A stretch of 64,000 nt of DNA from Magnolia sinica (taxonomy: Eukaryota > Streptophyta > Magnoliopsida > Magnoliales > Magnoliaceae): positions 22,272,001 through 22,336,000 of the forward strand of contig NC_080581.1 in NCBI RefSeq assembly GCF_029962835.1. Direction: 5' to 3'. The notes below the pieces were generated by a model that saw only the letters and a program-made list of their open reading frames with translations, did no database searches and was not told where the DNA came from. Positions 13,361 to 25,039 of the stretch are shown piece after piece. The stretch's first letter is position 1; each line of letters opens with the position of its first letter. The position numbers and the translations under genes were made by a program.

Positions 13361-14587
13361 AGATTCAAATCCTATAATCTAAATATTTAACTAAACCCTA
13401 AGATGAAAACCTAATTCTACACCAAAACCCTAAAAATAAGTAATCGAATACCTAGGTTATGTTAATCTTGGTCATAGATACTTTGTGGAACATTGATCTC
13501 ACGTATAACTTCACCATTCATGATAAGATCCGAGTCTAAGGGCGCAAGCACTTAGTGAAGCTAGAAGGTGATTCGGTTCATCAGGTGATGATTTCTTCCT
13601 CTTAAGCTTTCCATTTCCAAATTAGCTTAAGTAATAGTCCTTATTAAGAATCATAGTTGTTATCTCATAGCATGCGACCTCTTATGAATTCTTAAGATAT
13701 GATTTATATCTAACTTATAGTTGATAATTGTGAATCATGATTATATGTGATAGTTACTTACATGATAGCTCTCATTTTAATTTATAGTTCACATCATGAC
13801 CTATTATGATTATTGTGCCTGACATATGTCCGCCATGCTATAGCTATATGCTTTTACCTGAATTGTTGTGAGTCACTATGGATCTATATTGACTACACTT
13901 ACTAGTGAGTAAGCCCTCTTGTGTATGTGAACCCATACTTAGGATGTAACAAGACGGAGTGTGGAATGGAATGGACCCTCGATTGAAGGTTATGTGGGAC
14001 ATGGAATATTAATATGGGATTTACCCCATAGGTCACATGGCTTGAGTGGCCTAGAAACGACCTCTTTAATCGCTCTGGTTTAATTTTATCTGACCCCTTT
14101 GTCATTTCGATTTAATGTACTAGCACCCTTTTACCGCTACGATTTAACGTCTGTCCCATGTTTTTGTGATTGCCTTGCATGCCTTCGATAGCCTATAACC
14201 GTGTGATGGAAATCCCTACTTGTTGAATTTGATTGGCCATTAGTCGAAGGGTATCCATTGAACTTCCTAAGATGGGAGAACCTCATGAGCCGGGGATGGT
14301 GGTCATGGGACATTATGCCTGAGCTGTCGGCCTACGCTGGGTGATGAGTCCCCCGTAGTGACCATTGAGTTACTTAAACTGGCTGGTTGTAAATGGAATA
14401 ATAATGGTTTGGTTAATCATGCATTCATAGCATATTGGCGATGACAGGTGACTAATTCTGTACGTTGTATCACGTGCCCTTAAGCTTAGTGGGGTATCGT
14501 TTTGCTAGCTCCCAGACCATCGATTATCGGCCTATTTTGATGACTTGGCACTATGCTGTACGAGATATGCTACGCTGGTGACCAGTC

Positions 14588-14695
14588 TTATGTATGGGTG
14601 ACAAGCCCAAGTCCGACTAGATGAGCATTCCTAAGTCAATGATTGCATGGGTGACGAGCCCAAGTCCAACTGGATGAGCATCCCCAGGTGGATGT
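14588..14695. repeat. Tandem duplication, about 50-bp unit, two copies
   Basis: The phrase ATGGGTGACAAGCCCAAGTC...GATGAGCATTCC is repeated immediately as ATGGGTGACGAGCCCAAGTC...GATGAGCATCCC. It is a two-unit tandem repeat within the solo LTR. Confidence 0.7.
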
Positions 14696-15245
14696 GCATT
14701 CACACATCCATGCATTTAAAAAGACTGCATCATGTATTGTTTTGATTGACTTATTATTTTAACTATGCTTAGCTAAGGCGGTGGTGTGTAATCTTGAGAG
14801 GAATTCACACTGAGTTGGCCACTCATCCATCAAATATATAACTGTAACGTAGCACAGGTGGCTTAGATGATATTTATGTTTAGACTGATGAGAAGTCGGG
14901 TGTAACTGTCAAGGATGCATGGTTGTACCTACCAAGAGAAGCTGCGCGACTTTGCAGCTTATGTTTAAATGCACTTTAATATTTCTCATGTATTGAATTT
15001 TGTAAATCTTATATTATTAATATCGAGACATTGGTTTGTATAAGTCATTATGGGCAGCCTCTTGTATATTCTAAGTGTAATTGTAAATTTTTCTTTATAT
15101 TGATTTGTCCATTCTACGCTAAATTGCTAACTCTAAAAGATAAAGAAAAAAATGTATGGGATTTGGTTCTCTATAAGTTAACAGTCGGGTTTTTGGGAAA
15201 CGAATCATATACTCGGGTCCTGAAAACACAGGGCGTTACACCACC

Positions 15246-15864
15246 ACAGGCCTAAAAGTGACAGAAGGAGATGACACTTTGGTATTCATTGTCTGGCACA
15301 CTTCTCCTTAAGATTTGGTCTGGAAAATATTTAAATAAATACGGATCATCTCAGAAGAACTTATGAATCTCAGCGAAGAATTTTTTCTTATCTTGCGCAG
15401 CCCAATGTGTCAGCATGAAACCTATGCCAGGATAATTAGCAATATCAGCAAACCAAGGTGAATGGGAGACTTTGAACAATTGTTCATCAGGGAACATGTC
15501 ATTTATATGTGTCGTCTCAAGGGAATCAGAGAGATCAAGGCGGGAAAGATGGTCAGCCACTACGTTCTCTACTCCCTTTTTATCTTTTATTTTCAAATCA
15601 AATTCTTGGAGTAGGAGGATTCATCTTATCAGGCAGGGCTTAGCATCATTCTTAGAAAGAAGATACTTAATCGCCACATGATCTGTGTAAATAATGATCT
15701 TGGATCCGATCAGTAGGACCTAAATTTGTCCAAAGCGAACACTATAGCTAAGAGTTTCTTTTCCATACTAGAGTAATTCACTTGGGTAGGCTTTAGAGTT
15801 CTGCTTGCGTATTGAATAATGTAGGGATTTTTTTCTTTTCTCTAGCCTAAAACTACCCCAAGAC
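15246..15864 (-). pseudogene. Athila RNase H and connection region, fossil
   Basis: Minus-strand translation gives the end of the Gypsy RNase H (VENVVADHLSRLD) and the linker toward integrase (FADIANYPGIGFML). The tDHlA-like region lies further right toward 15720. It is bounded by the two solo LTR insertions at 15240 and 15870. Broken. Confidence 0.75.
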
Positions 15865-15869
15865 CATAG

Positions 15870-18800
15870 TGTGAGACCCGACCCGAGTTCGCTTGTGTGC
15901 ATGTATGTGTGTGAGTATGCATTTTGTTCTTTTTGGTCCCGCGGTCCTACCGGTTAAATTTCGGCAACCCGCGACCTTTGGGTAGCGTTTGCGGTCATCC
16001 TTGAGTCTGGTCACTTTGACCCGACTCGGATCGGCTCGAGACCTATGCTATCTCGTTCGTATCGTCGTTGCGATTCCAACGACGCATCTTGTGCATTCAT
16101 CCGATTTATAGATCAAAAGTTGTGAGCATTTCATCATGTGGCCCACTTTTTGTACAAAAGCACATGGACCACTCTTAGGCACAAGTTCCCATGCACACCA
16201 CCCACACACACTACAATTCCCATGGAATAAACATTACCCATCCTAAATACTACCCACACCTAACCTACCCTAGCAAGCATTGTTTGTATCACCATAGGTC
16301 ATGATTTCTTTCTCTAACCAAGGAGGGAGAGTAATGATGACTCTCCTACAACCTTTCCTTCCTCTCTCTCCTCCTTCATTCTCTCATTTTCCTCTTCCAT
16401 GGTAGAATTTCCAGCCCTCCCTCTCCCAATTTTCAGCAACTTCCCCTTCCTTTCCTCCTCCATCTAGCCACCACAAACTCATCTTGACCATTGAACCTTT
16501 AAGCTTGCAGCTTGGAGTACCTAGTGTTGGTGGTAGCTTGAAGATTCAAGGTGGGTGATTATAATTGTTGATTTTCTTTTCTACCCTTTGATCTTATTTT
16601 TCTTTCTAGATGGATCATATAGGACCCACCAATCCATGGTGGGGATCCCATTTGATCCCATGGATGTGGTCCTTTGGCCCATCCTACATGCATGTCATGA
16701 TCCATGATGGGGCCATTCTCCATGGACCCCATCATGATGTATTTAATGATCCCCTCCATCTTAAGGTCATCTAGACCCTAAGGATCATGTTGGGATGGCA
16801 TCCCAACCATCCATAGCAATTATATATCATGCATGTAGTGATTTTATGTTGCATGTACAATCAATGTAGTTGTATGGGTATGATTCACTCTTGGGAGGGC
16901 CCACTAGTGGCGGGGCCCTACCCCCATGGCCAGATTACTCTCTTTCCTTCTTCTCTTTTCTCTGATGTATGGATGATAGTGTGTGTGTGGCCCATTTATA
17001 GTGGGCCTTGGATGTCCCAAAATAAGTAAAAATAAAAATCCAGCAAGGTGGGATGCTCTCATCACCTAACTCCATGATCATCGGACACCTTAATCAATGC
17101 ATGCAAGTGTCCTAGTTCTAGTATGTGATCTGGACTTATGTGGGGCCCACTGAGGAAGGCCACACACCCTTTTTATGGCTGAGATTATTGAGATATAGGC
17201 TGATGTGTCCAGCCATGTATTGCTGTCCAAAAACTTGGACTGTTGCATGGATTGTCATGTTCAATCTTTGGCATGGATTTTTGGATCATGATTGTCATTA
17301 TTTTCTTTATAAGTATGGGGTGTAATGAGAAGGTGTGGACCCCGCCATGAGGTGTGATGGGTTATACCTCAGATGGTCCATGATATGGTACCCAAAAAGG
17401 AGGCCCATAGGGGTGGGCGGTCCACCTTGTTGGGCTGTCCAACCCACATGTATGGAGGGAAAACATACACTTCAGCTTGGTTTCTCTGAGGGATGGACCA
17501 CTTTTATAGACTCCACCTTACTTTATTTTATGAAGAAAATATTAAACCTCCATTTTCCCCCTCTTGGATGAAGGTTGGGCCCACCTTATTGGGTAAACAA
17601 TGCATGGACAGCAACATCTCTTCCTGGACAGATTGAAATTCCTAATTTAATTAAAATATTTATTAGTATCCAAAAATCATAAAATTTTGCAGAGAGGTGG
17701 TTCACTTATGGTAGGACCCACCTACAAAATTTTGGGGCCAGTGGACACCTGTACATACCATGGTGGTGGCTGGACTGGCCCATTACAATACGGTGCCCAG
17801 ATCAGTCCGATTTTTAGGATAGATTGATTTCTTTAAATAAATTAAAATATTTATATATGTCTAAAAATTCTGAAATTTTGTGGAGATATGTTCCACCTAT
17901 TAGAGGACCTACTTACCAAATTTCATGGCCAATGGACCTCTGTGTACACCGTGGCAAGGGCCGGACTGGCCCACCACGTTGGGACGTCCAGGTCAGTCCG
18001 ATTTTCTGGACAGTCTATTTTATTTAAATAAATTAAAATATTTCTAAGTGTCCAAAAACCTTGAAATTTTGTGGGGGTATAGGTCACCTATGGAAGTATC
18101 ACTCTGTAAAATTTCAGACCCAAAATACATTTGAGTTGCCCATGGTATGGCTGGAAGTGGTCTGCTAGGCAGGGACGCCCAGGCTGGGGCATCTAGCCTG
18201 CTTCGTGGGCCCACCTTGATGTGTTGAATGTCCCACCACCCATCCATGTAGGGTCCTTAGGGGATCGATCATAATTGTCCCCTTTTTATTTAATTAAAGC
18301 ACATTAGGTGGATTTTTGGGCCAAATACCCCAGGCCCATAGGGCTGCCTACACATGGGACATCCCTGCCTTAGGCTACTGCTGGGCTTGTATTCTAACAG
18401 TCTGGCCCATTTCATATATGTATCATATATCCTCTCTCATCTGGTGGGGCCCACAGTGATGTGTGTGAGCCATCCAGAATTAATTATACTAAGAAATACT
18501 TCTAATGCTGAACTCCAACCAACCCAGAAATTTAGGTAGGCTGCAATTTGGCATTGAGCCCAATAACTGTTGCCTATAGATGTTCTTTGGGACAATATCG
18601 CCCACTAGATTTGAGGAGGATTTATGTCAGTATCTTATCATCTTAATTTTTATTTTTTTTTGGGCTTAATTAGTGTATGATTAAAGGCCCATCCTAAATA
18701 GGATTCTTCTTGGGCTAGTCTCTTAGTTAAGTATGGGCCTTATAGCCTTGTTTGGGCTGGAACTTTTGATAGGCCCATTGAACCCTTGGGTCCTATATTT

Positions 18801-20634
18801 ACCATGTCATTGTGATGGGCCTTATGGGCCAAATACTCAAGTAGTTGGGCCCTTGTTTGCCCACTATAATAAATCCATACTTGGGCCGAGATGTGAGGCC
18901 CAACTTACATGTGTTAAAAATTTAAGAATTTCCCATATGTTGGAATAATGGGCTGCCCATTAGGCCTACTACAATGAATGAACCTATGACCCTTATGGTT
19001 GGGCCCTAACCTTGCTTAAGAGCCCACCAGGTTGCCTTTGTTTTTGGGCTTAGTGTATGGCCCACTAGGCCATGGGTTGATTGTGCCTTGGACCTCTCTT
19101 TGCATATGTAGTAGGCTACCTTTTGGGACCCAGTTAAGGTTGGATGTCCTCCTTGGTGGCCCTAAGGTAGGCCCATAGAGGCCCTTATAGGTGGTTAAAG
19201 GCCCACCTTAGGCCTGGCTAGGACTGTTCCTTCTTACGATTTTGACTCTCTTAGTTTGTGGGTCATCCCAAAGTACTGGGCTCCCACTAGAGGACTTCTC
19301 TTCTTCTTAGAATACCTGTCGATGTGCCTAGATCTTGACCCTCCTTGGGACAGACGATTTCATATTCCTCAGGTAGCACACTTACATCGTTGTGACCCAT
19401 ATGCATCATCTGTATGAATTGATTGCATTGTATAGTGGTCATTCAGGGATGGAGTTTCTCCCCTTTTTCACATTGAGTGCCTGAAACTTGTGCATGATCT
19501 GTGTGTGCGACTCATGCATCTAGCATTGTATAGCTTGTGGATATCCGTCCTTGCTTCATCTGGGCCTTTCCTTCATAGGGGTATTCGTAGATGGCCGTAT
19601 GTGTGGACACTGAATATATTAGTTGTACATACCGAGTACGTAGGATGCCCATGGGTGAAATTTTTAAAACTTCCATGGTACCAGGGATCTGCTCCAATGT
19701 CATGACCGGGTGGAATACATGAGCGCACGAGGGCCTTATAGCGTTAGGCCACGACTCCCACTGTTGTGTAGTCGGTTGGATAGGGGTGTGGCCTTACCTA
19801 CCTGGTGTGAGGAGGCATTGCTAGGCTGAGTCTGATCAACTCATAAATGGGTCCGCTACCTTCAGGCCTTGTTGGTGATTGGTTGTCCATGGGCGGGTAG
19901 TGAGGTCTCTTATGCTCGTTTGACTGTGCGGGGTCTGCAGAGCGGCAGTCATTCAGCAGTGTAATGGACCCCGGTGATTTCCTTATGATTGAAAATGTAC
20001 TTGACTTATGGTTTGGATATGAGCACTGACATTACTTACATCGCATTTGCATTGGCTGTACAAGCCCCCCTTTCATACATTGCCTTGGTATGGCACCCAT
20101 TACTTATTGCATCGCATTCATGGTAAGCCTTGGTAAGACTAGTGATATGTTCATTGATTATGCTTCTCTCCTTATACCTCCTACTATTCTTCTGTGCACC
20201 ATTGTCACACACTTACACCACCCTCTAAGCTTCTATAAGCTTATGCACGATTGATACGTGCAGGGGACTCTAGGTAGGCGCCGTAACAGCAGAGCGTGGA
20301 GTAGAGTTGAGCAGTGAGGACTCCAGTGTTGCTGATTTCTCTCTCTTTTCCTTTTATTCTCATGTATGTCCTTTTGGACCTTTTGGATGATTGTAAAAGT
20401 TTAAATTTTTAGTGGATTTTGTGATGTGTGCCTTTGTTATTCTCAGATGTACTTGCTGTGATCTTGGGTATGCTCGCATTGGAAGTGATTATATTGTTAT
20501 GAAAATCTTCCTTGTAGGATCCCAGGATCGGAACCTACCTCAGGAGCCGAGAATGGGGTACTACGGAGGCTGTTGCGGCCAGAACCGGCCATCGGGTTCC
20601 TTGTGAGTCCGGTTACCGAGTCTGGGGCGTGACA
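15870..20634 (+). repeat. 4.8-kb solo LTR of the chromovirus family, TSD CATAG
   Basis: It begins TGTGAGACCC and ends GGGCGTGACA, identical in type to the LTR at 3229-6243, and is flanked by perfect 5-bp repeats CATAG (15865-15869, 20635-20639). The Athila RT/RNase H sequence continues on both sides. No internal region is present, so LTR-LTR recombination has removed the rest of the element. It is the longer form of this LTR family in the window. Its middle carries GGGCCCACC-like words and several similar blocks ending TCCGATTTTT(A/C)TGGA (17560-18110) that look like diverged internal repeats. Confidence 0.9.
17620..18110. repeat. Three diverged internal repeats within the solo LTR
   Basis: Three consecutive blocks of about 185-190 bp share the wording AATTAAAATATTTAT...AAATTTTG(C/T)(A/G)GAGA, GGACCTACTTAC/GGACCCACCTAC, GGCCGGACTGGCCCA and CAGTCCGATTTT. 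They make a degenerate tandem repeat unique to the longer LTR form. Confidence 0.6.
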
Positions 20635-20639
20635 CATAG

Positions 20640-21500
20640 TCAGATGCATTGCAAATAAGTTTAAAAGAAAGGCTCCAGTTGGGTGGCTAGATGATAGGTG
20701 CAGTACTTAACATGCTCTTGAGCTTAGTAAAAGCTTCCTAGCATTGCTCAGTCTACTCGTATAGTGCATCCTTTTGAAGTAGATTACATATAGGACGAGA
20801 GAGGTGACTAAAGTCCTTTAATTTATGAATCTTCTGTAAAACTCAGCATTTCCTAGGTAGGATCACTCGTCTCATATGTTCTTGGGTGGAGGTAGGTTAG
20901 AAATATGATCAATTTTAGCCTTATCTACCTCAATTCCCTTAGATGAGATGATGTGTCCAAGGACAATTCCCTTACGAACCATGAAGTGACATTTTTCCCA
21001 ATTCAGTACCATATTCTTTTCCTCACATCTCTTCAGCACACATTTAAGATTTTTTAAACAATCGCTGAAGGATGGACTGAAGACCAAGAAGTCGTCTATG
21101 AAGACTTTTAAATATTACCTGACTATGTCAGAAAAATACTCAACATGCATCACTGAAAAGTGGCAAGGGTATCACATAGCCTGAATGGCATCCTTCGGTA
21201 AGCAAAGGTGTCATAAGGACATGTAAATGTGGTCTTTTCCTAATCTTCAAGGACTATCTTAATCTGATTGTAACTTAAATAACCGTCGAGGAAGCAATAG
21301 TAAGAGTGACTTGCTAGCCTTTCTAAAATTTGATCGATAAAGGGTAAAGGAAATTGGTCCTTCCTCATGATGGCATTAAACTTCCTATAGTCAATGCATA
21401 TTCTCCAACTAGTAGTGATCCGAGTTGGCACGAGTTCATTATTGGCATAGGCTACGATGGTGATTCCAGACTTCTTGGGAACCACCTAAGCTGGACTCAC
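20640..21500 (-). pseudogene. Athila reverse transcriptase fossil
   Basis: Minus-strand translation shows WRICIDYRKFNAIMRKDQFP, LPFIDQILERLASHSYYCFLDG, and then LKRCEEKNMVLNWEKCHFMV with GIVLGHIISSKGIEVDKAKID, the RT palm and thumb of Athila/Tat Gypsy elements. Several interruptions. It is bounded on the left by the solo LTR at 15870-20634. Confidence 0.85.
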
Positions 21501-22106
21501 CCATTAACTATCGAATATTGGGTATATGATACCCATATCCAATAGTTTAAGTACCTTGGCTTTAACCACTTCATTCATGTTTGGATTTAATCTACGTTGT
21601 AGTTGTCGGGAGGTCTTCGCATTATCCTCAAGATGAATGTGGTGAGAAAGAATCAAAGGGTCAATTCCCTTGAGGTCCACAATTGACTATCCAAGGGCTC
21701 CCTTATGCTTAATGAGAGTAGAGATGAGCATAGTCTCTTGTTCTTACTCAAGGTGGGAAGAAATCACCACCGAATATGTCTCCTCTTGACCTAAATAGAC
21801 CTATTTCAAATCAGAAGGGCAAAGGTTTTAGGTCAAGCTTCGGTGCCTTGAGGTTAAACGGTAGAGGCACTACATTAGTTTGGGCAAATTTTCAAATTAT
21901 GGCCTCCACTGGTTAACTTCAAGTACCGGCACGGTATCCAGCATGGTCCCTATCTCCCTAATCATGTCATCATTAAAATCATGGGAGTGGGCCAGGCACA
22001 TCTCTATAGGGTCAGAGGATAAGGTCAGAAGTGTTCTATCTTCCATGAAAGAATCAATCAAGTTAATATCGTGGGGATCGTCTTCATCCTCTAACTGTTT
22101 GCCTAT
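21500..22106 (-). pseudogene. Athila protease-to-RT linker, fossil
   Basis: This minus-strand stretch lies between protease and RT. It includes an acidic segment (NIGKQLEDEDDPHDINLID) typical of the region after the protease. The CACTA transposon interrupts it at 22109/22110, and the flanking Athila sequence resumes at 39960. Confidence 0.6.
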
Positions 22107-22109
22107 GTT

Positions 22110-22215
22110 CACTACCAAAAAAAGGGGTAAAGGTTACAGACCACGTTAATTTTCTGCTACGGATATAAACCTTAGCCACAGTTATTACGGTTTTAATCTG
22201 TAGCTAAAAAGTTGA
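22110..22215. repeat. CACTA-1 left terminus and subterminal repeats
   Basis: The terminal inverted repeat is followed by GCTACGGATATAAACCTTAGCC and ATCTGTAGCTAAAAAG-like motifs, diverged copies of the same palindromic unit seen at the right end. In CACTA elements such motifs bind the transposase (family knowledge). Confidence 0.8.
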
Positions 22216-22433
22216 CACACCATTAATAATTAATAGTGTTGTAAGGGGCTCTATGGAGCTTTAAAAAAACTATATGTTCTATTTAAGCCATCCATATATT
22301 TAGAAATATTACTTTAGAGGATGAAATAAAAAATCAACTAGATCGAAGGCTCAAGTGGACCACATGGTAGGAAACATGGATATTAAATCACATTTGCTTC
22401 TTATGGTGTGGTCCACTTAGGCCTTCAATATAC

Positions 22434-22440
<7 letters not shown>
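22216..22440. repeat. Left-end module shared by both CACTA elements
   Basis: AAGTGGACCACATGGTAGGAAACA and ATGGTGTGGTCCACTTAGGC-like wording, also found at 47785-48075 behind the left end of CACTA-2. The wording belongs to the GGGCCCACC repeat class. It may be an old insertion carried by the CACTA family. Confidence 0.6.
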
Positions 22441-22494
<54 letters not shown>

Positions 22495-22628
22495 TTCCTA
22501 ATCTTTGCATTCCCTAAGCTCTTCTTTCCCTAATCCTCTCTCTCCCTCCCAATCTCTGCTCCATCTCTCTCCTTCTCCTCCATCTCTCTCCAATGCATTA
22601 GCCATGAAGAAACACATGCCGTGAAGCT

Positions 22629-22670
<42 letters not shown>
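22440..22670. repeat. (CT)n microsatellites and CT-rich stretch
   Basis: A clean (CT)n run of about 50 bp at 22440-22491 and another at 22627-22668, separated by C/T-rich sequence. Between them the phrase CATGAAG...CACC(G/A)TGAAGCTCCTC is repeated. No coding call. Confidence 0.9.
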
Positions 22671-22673
<3 letters not shown>

Positions 22674-23165
22674 ATACCAACCGTGAATCTCCTACTCGAA
22701 GAAATACACACCATGAAGCTCCTCTCCATAGGTTTGATATATTCGTCTCTTTTTCTATCTTTCAGATTTGATACATTGTAACTATTTGATGAAATGGCCT
22801 GCTATCTGTTTATTGAAATGGCTAGATGAAATGGCATGCTATCTGTTTGATGAAATGGCATGCGATATGTCCCTGGAGAGGTGGGCCACACCGACGCTTA
22901 TGCCTTTGCCCTTAGACTCTTATGCTAATGTGCTGGTCTATTGGATTTCCGGGCAAGGCATCAGGGGTAGAATTGAGCATGATTTATAAGAGGAAACTTA
23001 TAAGTTACTATGATTTTTTGTATTTTATATTCTGATATGCAGAAACTTTAAAGATGTGATATAGTTATGATAAACATAAGTTATACAGTTTCAATATTAT
23101 CCACAGAACTATAAGTTGTTGCATTGATATCCCTAAAAGATAATAATAAAAAAAAATCGGAAGGA
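22671..23165. other. CACTA-1 interior without recognisable gene
   Basis: A locally repeated phrase GATGAAATGGC(C/A)TGC(T/G)AT occurs four times near 22780-22870. The small open frame at 22768-22989 encodes these repeats and shows no known domain. Confidence 0.5.
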
Positions 23166-23600
23166 TTTTGATAATTTTTATTCAAATATCCAAAAGGATG
23201 CAACTGGATGACAAGCAGTTGTCCCGAAAGAGAGAGAAAACAACAAGATACCCTGAGAACAATCGCTAAAATACCCCATGATATTAGCTGCTTGAGCCCA
23301 CTCGAAAATAGACCTTGTAATTTTAGTAAAGACAATCTTTTTTCCCAGCCACATTGTCCACGACACAACAAGAGCTGAAACTCTCCACAAAAACATCCTG
23401 CTTTTATTGCATTTTCCTCCACCATGACAAGCTCTTAGAATCCACCATGGATTGCAACATAACCCAATACTCCTCAAAGAAGTGCAGAAACCTCCACCAA
23501 ATATCCTGGAAAAAAGAATACTACAGGAATAAATGGTCAACCAATTCCACATTCCTCAGGCACATTGGGCATTCATTTGGAATGAACATGTTCCTCTTGC
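23165..23600 (-). pseudogene. L1-type LINE remnant (zf-RVT region)
   Basis: On the minus strand near 23545-23590 the translation reads NECPMCLRNVELVDH. This matches the CPxC...E(x)xxHxFxxC zinc-binding region (zf-RVT) found after the reverse transcriptase of plant L1 elements. Further along, weaker resemblance to the following tryptophan-rich segment is scattered over more than one frame. It is short and decayed. It may have been picked up by the CACTA or have inserted into it. A stray RT-like host-derived sequence is the alternative. Confidence 0.5.
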
Positions 23601-23609
23601 TCATACCAG

Positions 23610-24500
23610 CCCCAAGCCTAAGCCTCATACTTCTCAGTTTGAGGCCCCACCTGAGTGTGTGTGGTTTATATGTTATTGGCTGGTGTCAGACTGTGAGCCC
23701 CCTCCCTGTGGGGCCGATGGAAATGCCCTCACTTCCTCGACTTTCTCTCTCTGTGGAGTTGCCATTAACTCAAGATGCAGTTAATGGTGACAAAACACCA
23801 TCGGACTAAATCCTGCATTGAACATCCCAGAATATTATGAGCCGTGAATTCTATCAATCTCATGAGTCTTACTTATTGTAATTTTCTTACCCCTGTTGTG
23901 ATTATCAGAAGCAATGGGCCATCATTAAAAGATTACCCTTGTAGTGAGTCCAATCAAGGTATGGATAATACATGGTTTTAGTTCCTGGTAAATGGTACCT
24001 TTTATTGTGGATCACCCCTGGACCAAATACCAGGTACCTTTTATTGTTGTAAGTTCCTAATTAGTTTGTTTCTATATTGTTTGCTTTATAGGCTAGCATT
24101 ATGTTTCTAGAATTGGCTCATTTTTCAGAGAGAAAATTACCCCAACCATTTAGGTCAGGTGTCCTAGTGCATCTGATTGGGTTTATAATGCCATGGATTT
24201 CTTGCCCAAGCTGTAATGACAATAGTTTGTCCAAGCATTCATGTTTCCAGGATTTTACTTCTGGCCTTTTGCTTTGTGATGTTCTATTAAGCATCTTGCA
24301 TTGTTGTTATGTGACTTTTTGGAAATATTTGGGGGAAGGTTTCCCATAAAAGTAATACATGTGCATGTTTGGTAGGGAACTAAGCTAAGAATTTTTCTCT
24401 ATTGCAGACCTCTTATCTATAATCGACATATTTCATCTAGATTCAAGATGTCCTTTACGGGGTGAGAGGTGGAGCGAATTGGTTTTATATCTTAAAGCTT
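23610..24500. other. CACTA-1 interior, unassigned
   Basis: T-rich, intron-like sequence. Open frames on the plus strand near 23533-23809 and 24101-24349 show no domain that I recognise. It may be intron of a captured gene, because it leads into the exon-like block at 24505. Confidence 0.4.
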
Positions 24501-24504
24501 GTAG

Positions 24505-24750
24505 GATATGGAGGAGTCACCAGAAGATGTGGGGCCATTGGAGTCAGGGCCTTCTAATGTTAGTTTGGTGGCCCTCGGGTCTGATGGAAAACTGCAAACC
24601 GTTTCTCCAGTTTCTCAGGAAGAGACTTTGAGAGACTCTGCATGAAACCCTGAGCAAGAAGAATTGTCATGCCAGACAGCATTACAAACTCTGTGGGCCA
24701 CTGGATCATTTTCTGGACGAATTCCCAATGGTTTCTACTCTATCATTCTA
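24505..24750 (+). pseudogene. Captured fragment: N-terminus of a SIS8/EDR1-like Raf-type MAPKKK
   Basis: An AG acceptor precedes an ATG at 24508 and a GTAAGT donor follows 24750, so this is an exon copied with its borders. The frame starts MEESPEDVGPLESGPSNVS. It later reads SPVSQEETLRDSA and, after an in-frame TGA, LSCQTALQTLWATGSFSGRI and PNGFYSII. The pattern MEE..DVGP...SNVS, SQEETL, QTA..LW.TG.....IPNGFYS is what I remember from the N-terminus of SIS8/EDR1-like Raf-type MAP kinase kinase kinases, upstream of the EDR1 domain. In the middle the expected WWPS motif is readable in another frame, a small frameshift. The kinase domain is absent. The attribution rests on memory of the family and is moderate. 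Confidence 0.5.
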
Positions 24751-24967
24751 GTAAGTAGTAGCTTTTATTTCTCAGTTGGGATATGTGATTGTCATTGTTC
24801 CTTAGTTGTTTGTGGTTCATTTTTGGTACAATCTTGAACCAACTTTCTAGAAACTGGATTGTCTACTATAAACGATTTAACTGCTGGTTAGTTAGAATTG
24901 GTTGTTTAGAAATTCCATAAACTCAAGTGGAGGTAACCTGATTATAAGAATGAACTGTTTCTGGCAG
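24751..24967. other. Intron-like spacer between captured exons
   Basis: Begins GTAAGT and ends TTTCTGGCAG, i.e. with intron-like borders, though the exons on either side come from different genes. If spliced it would join the kinase fragment to the CDC48 fragment. Confidence 0.45.
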
Positions 24968-25039
24968 GTTGTGGAGGTGCCTAATGTCTCATGGGAGGAC
25001 ATTGGTGGGTTGGACAATGTCAAACGGGAACTTTAGGAG
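24968..25039 (+). pseudogene. CDC48: Captured exon of CDC48/p97 AAA-ATPase
   Basis: A 72-bp exon bounded by TTTCTGGCAG and GTATGT. It reads VPNVSWEDIGGLDNVKREL followed by an in-frame TAG where CDC48 has Gln. This is the highly conserved start of the second AAA domain of CDC48, the ubiquitin-selective unfoldase (family knowledge). No Walker A or B is present, so only one exon was taken. The splice borders and the match are clear. The stop and the missing rest make it non-functional as CDC48. Confidence 0.82.

Larger units (their letters stand above)
9548..15240. repeat. 5.7-kb solo LTR, TSD CCACC, inside Athila integrase
   Basis: The block begins TGTAACACCC and ends GGGCGTTACA and is flanked by perfect 5-bp repeats CCACC (9543-9547 and 15241-15245). 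On both sides the Athila integrase sequence resumes. Its termini are of the TGTAACACC...GTTACA type known from long chromovirus LTRs. I see no gag or pol, no primer site and no second terminus inside, so a solo LTR is the simplest reading; a non-coding LARD-like element is the alternative. Which terminus is 5' cannot be settled here. It contains GGGCCC-type repeats, GA-rich and ATT-rich parts listed separately. Confidence 0.78.

Noticed and set aside
16472-18211. The extra part of the longer chromovirus LTR as a separate inserted element
   Set aside because: Its ends are not inverted and do not start TG; its content is of the same kind as the rest of the LTR, so a length form of the LTR is simpler.
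22440-22670. CT-rich stretch as a polypyrimidine promoter or CRISPR-like array
   Set aside because: Simple microsatellites without regular spacers.
23354-23809. A 151-codon plus-strand open frame in CACTA-1 as a gene
   Set aside because: It lies opposite the L1 zf-RVT remnant and shows no domain; best explained as its antisense shadow plus spacer.
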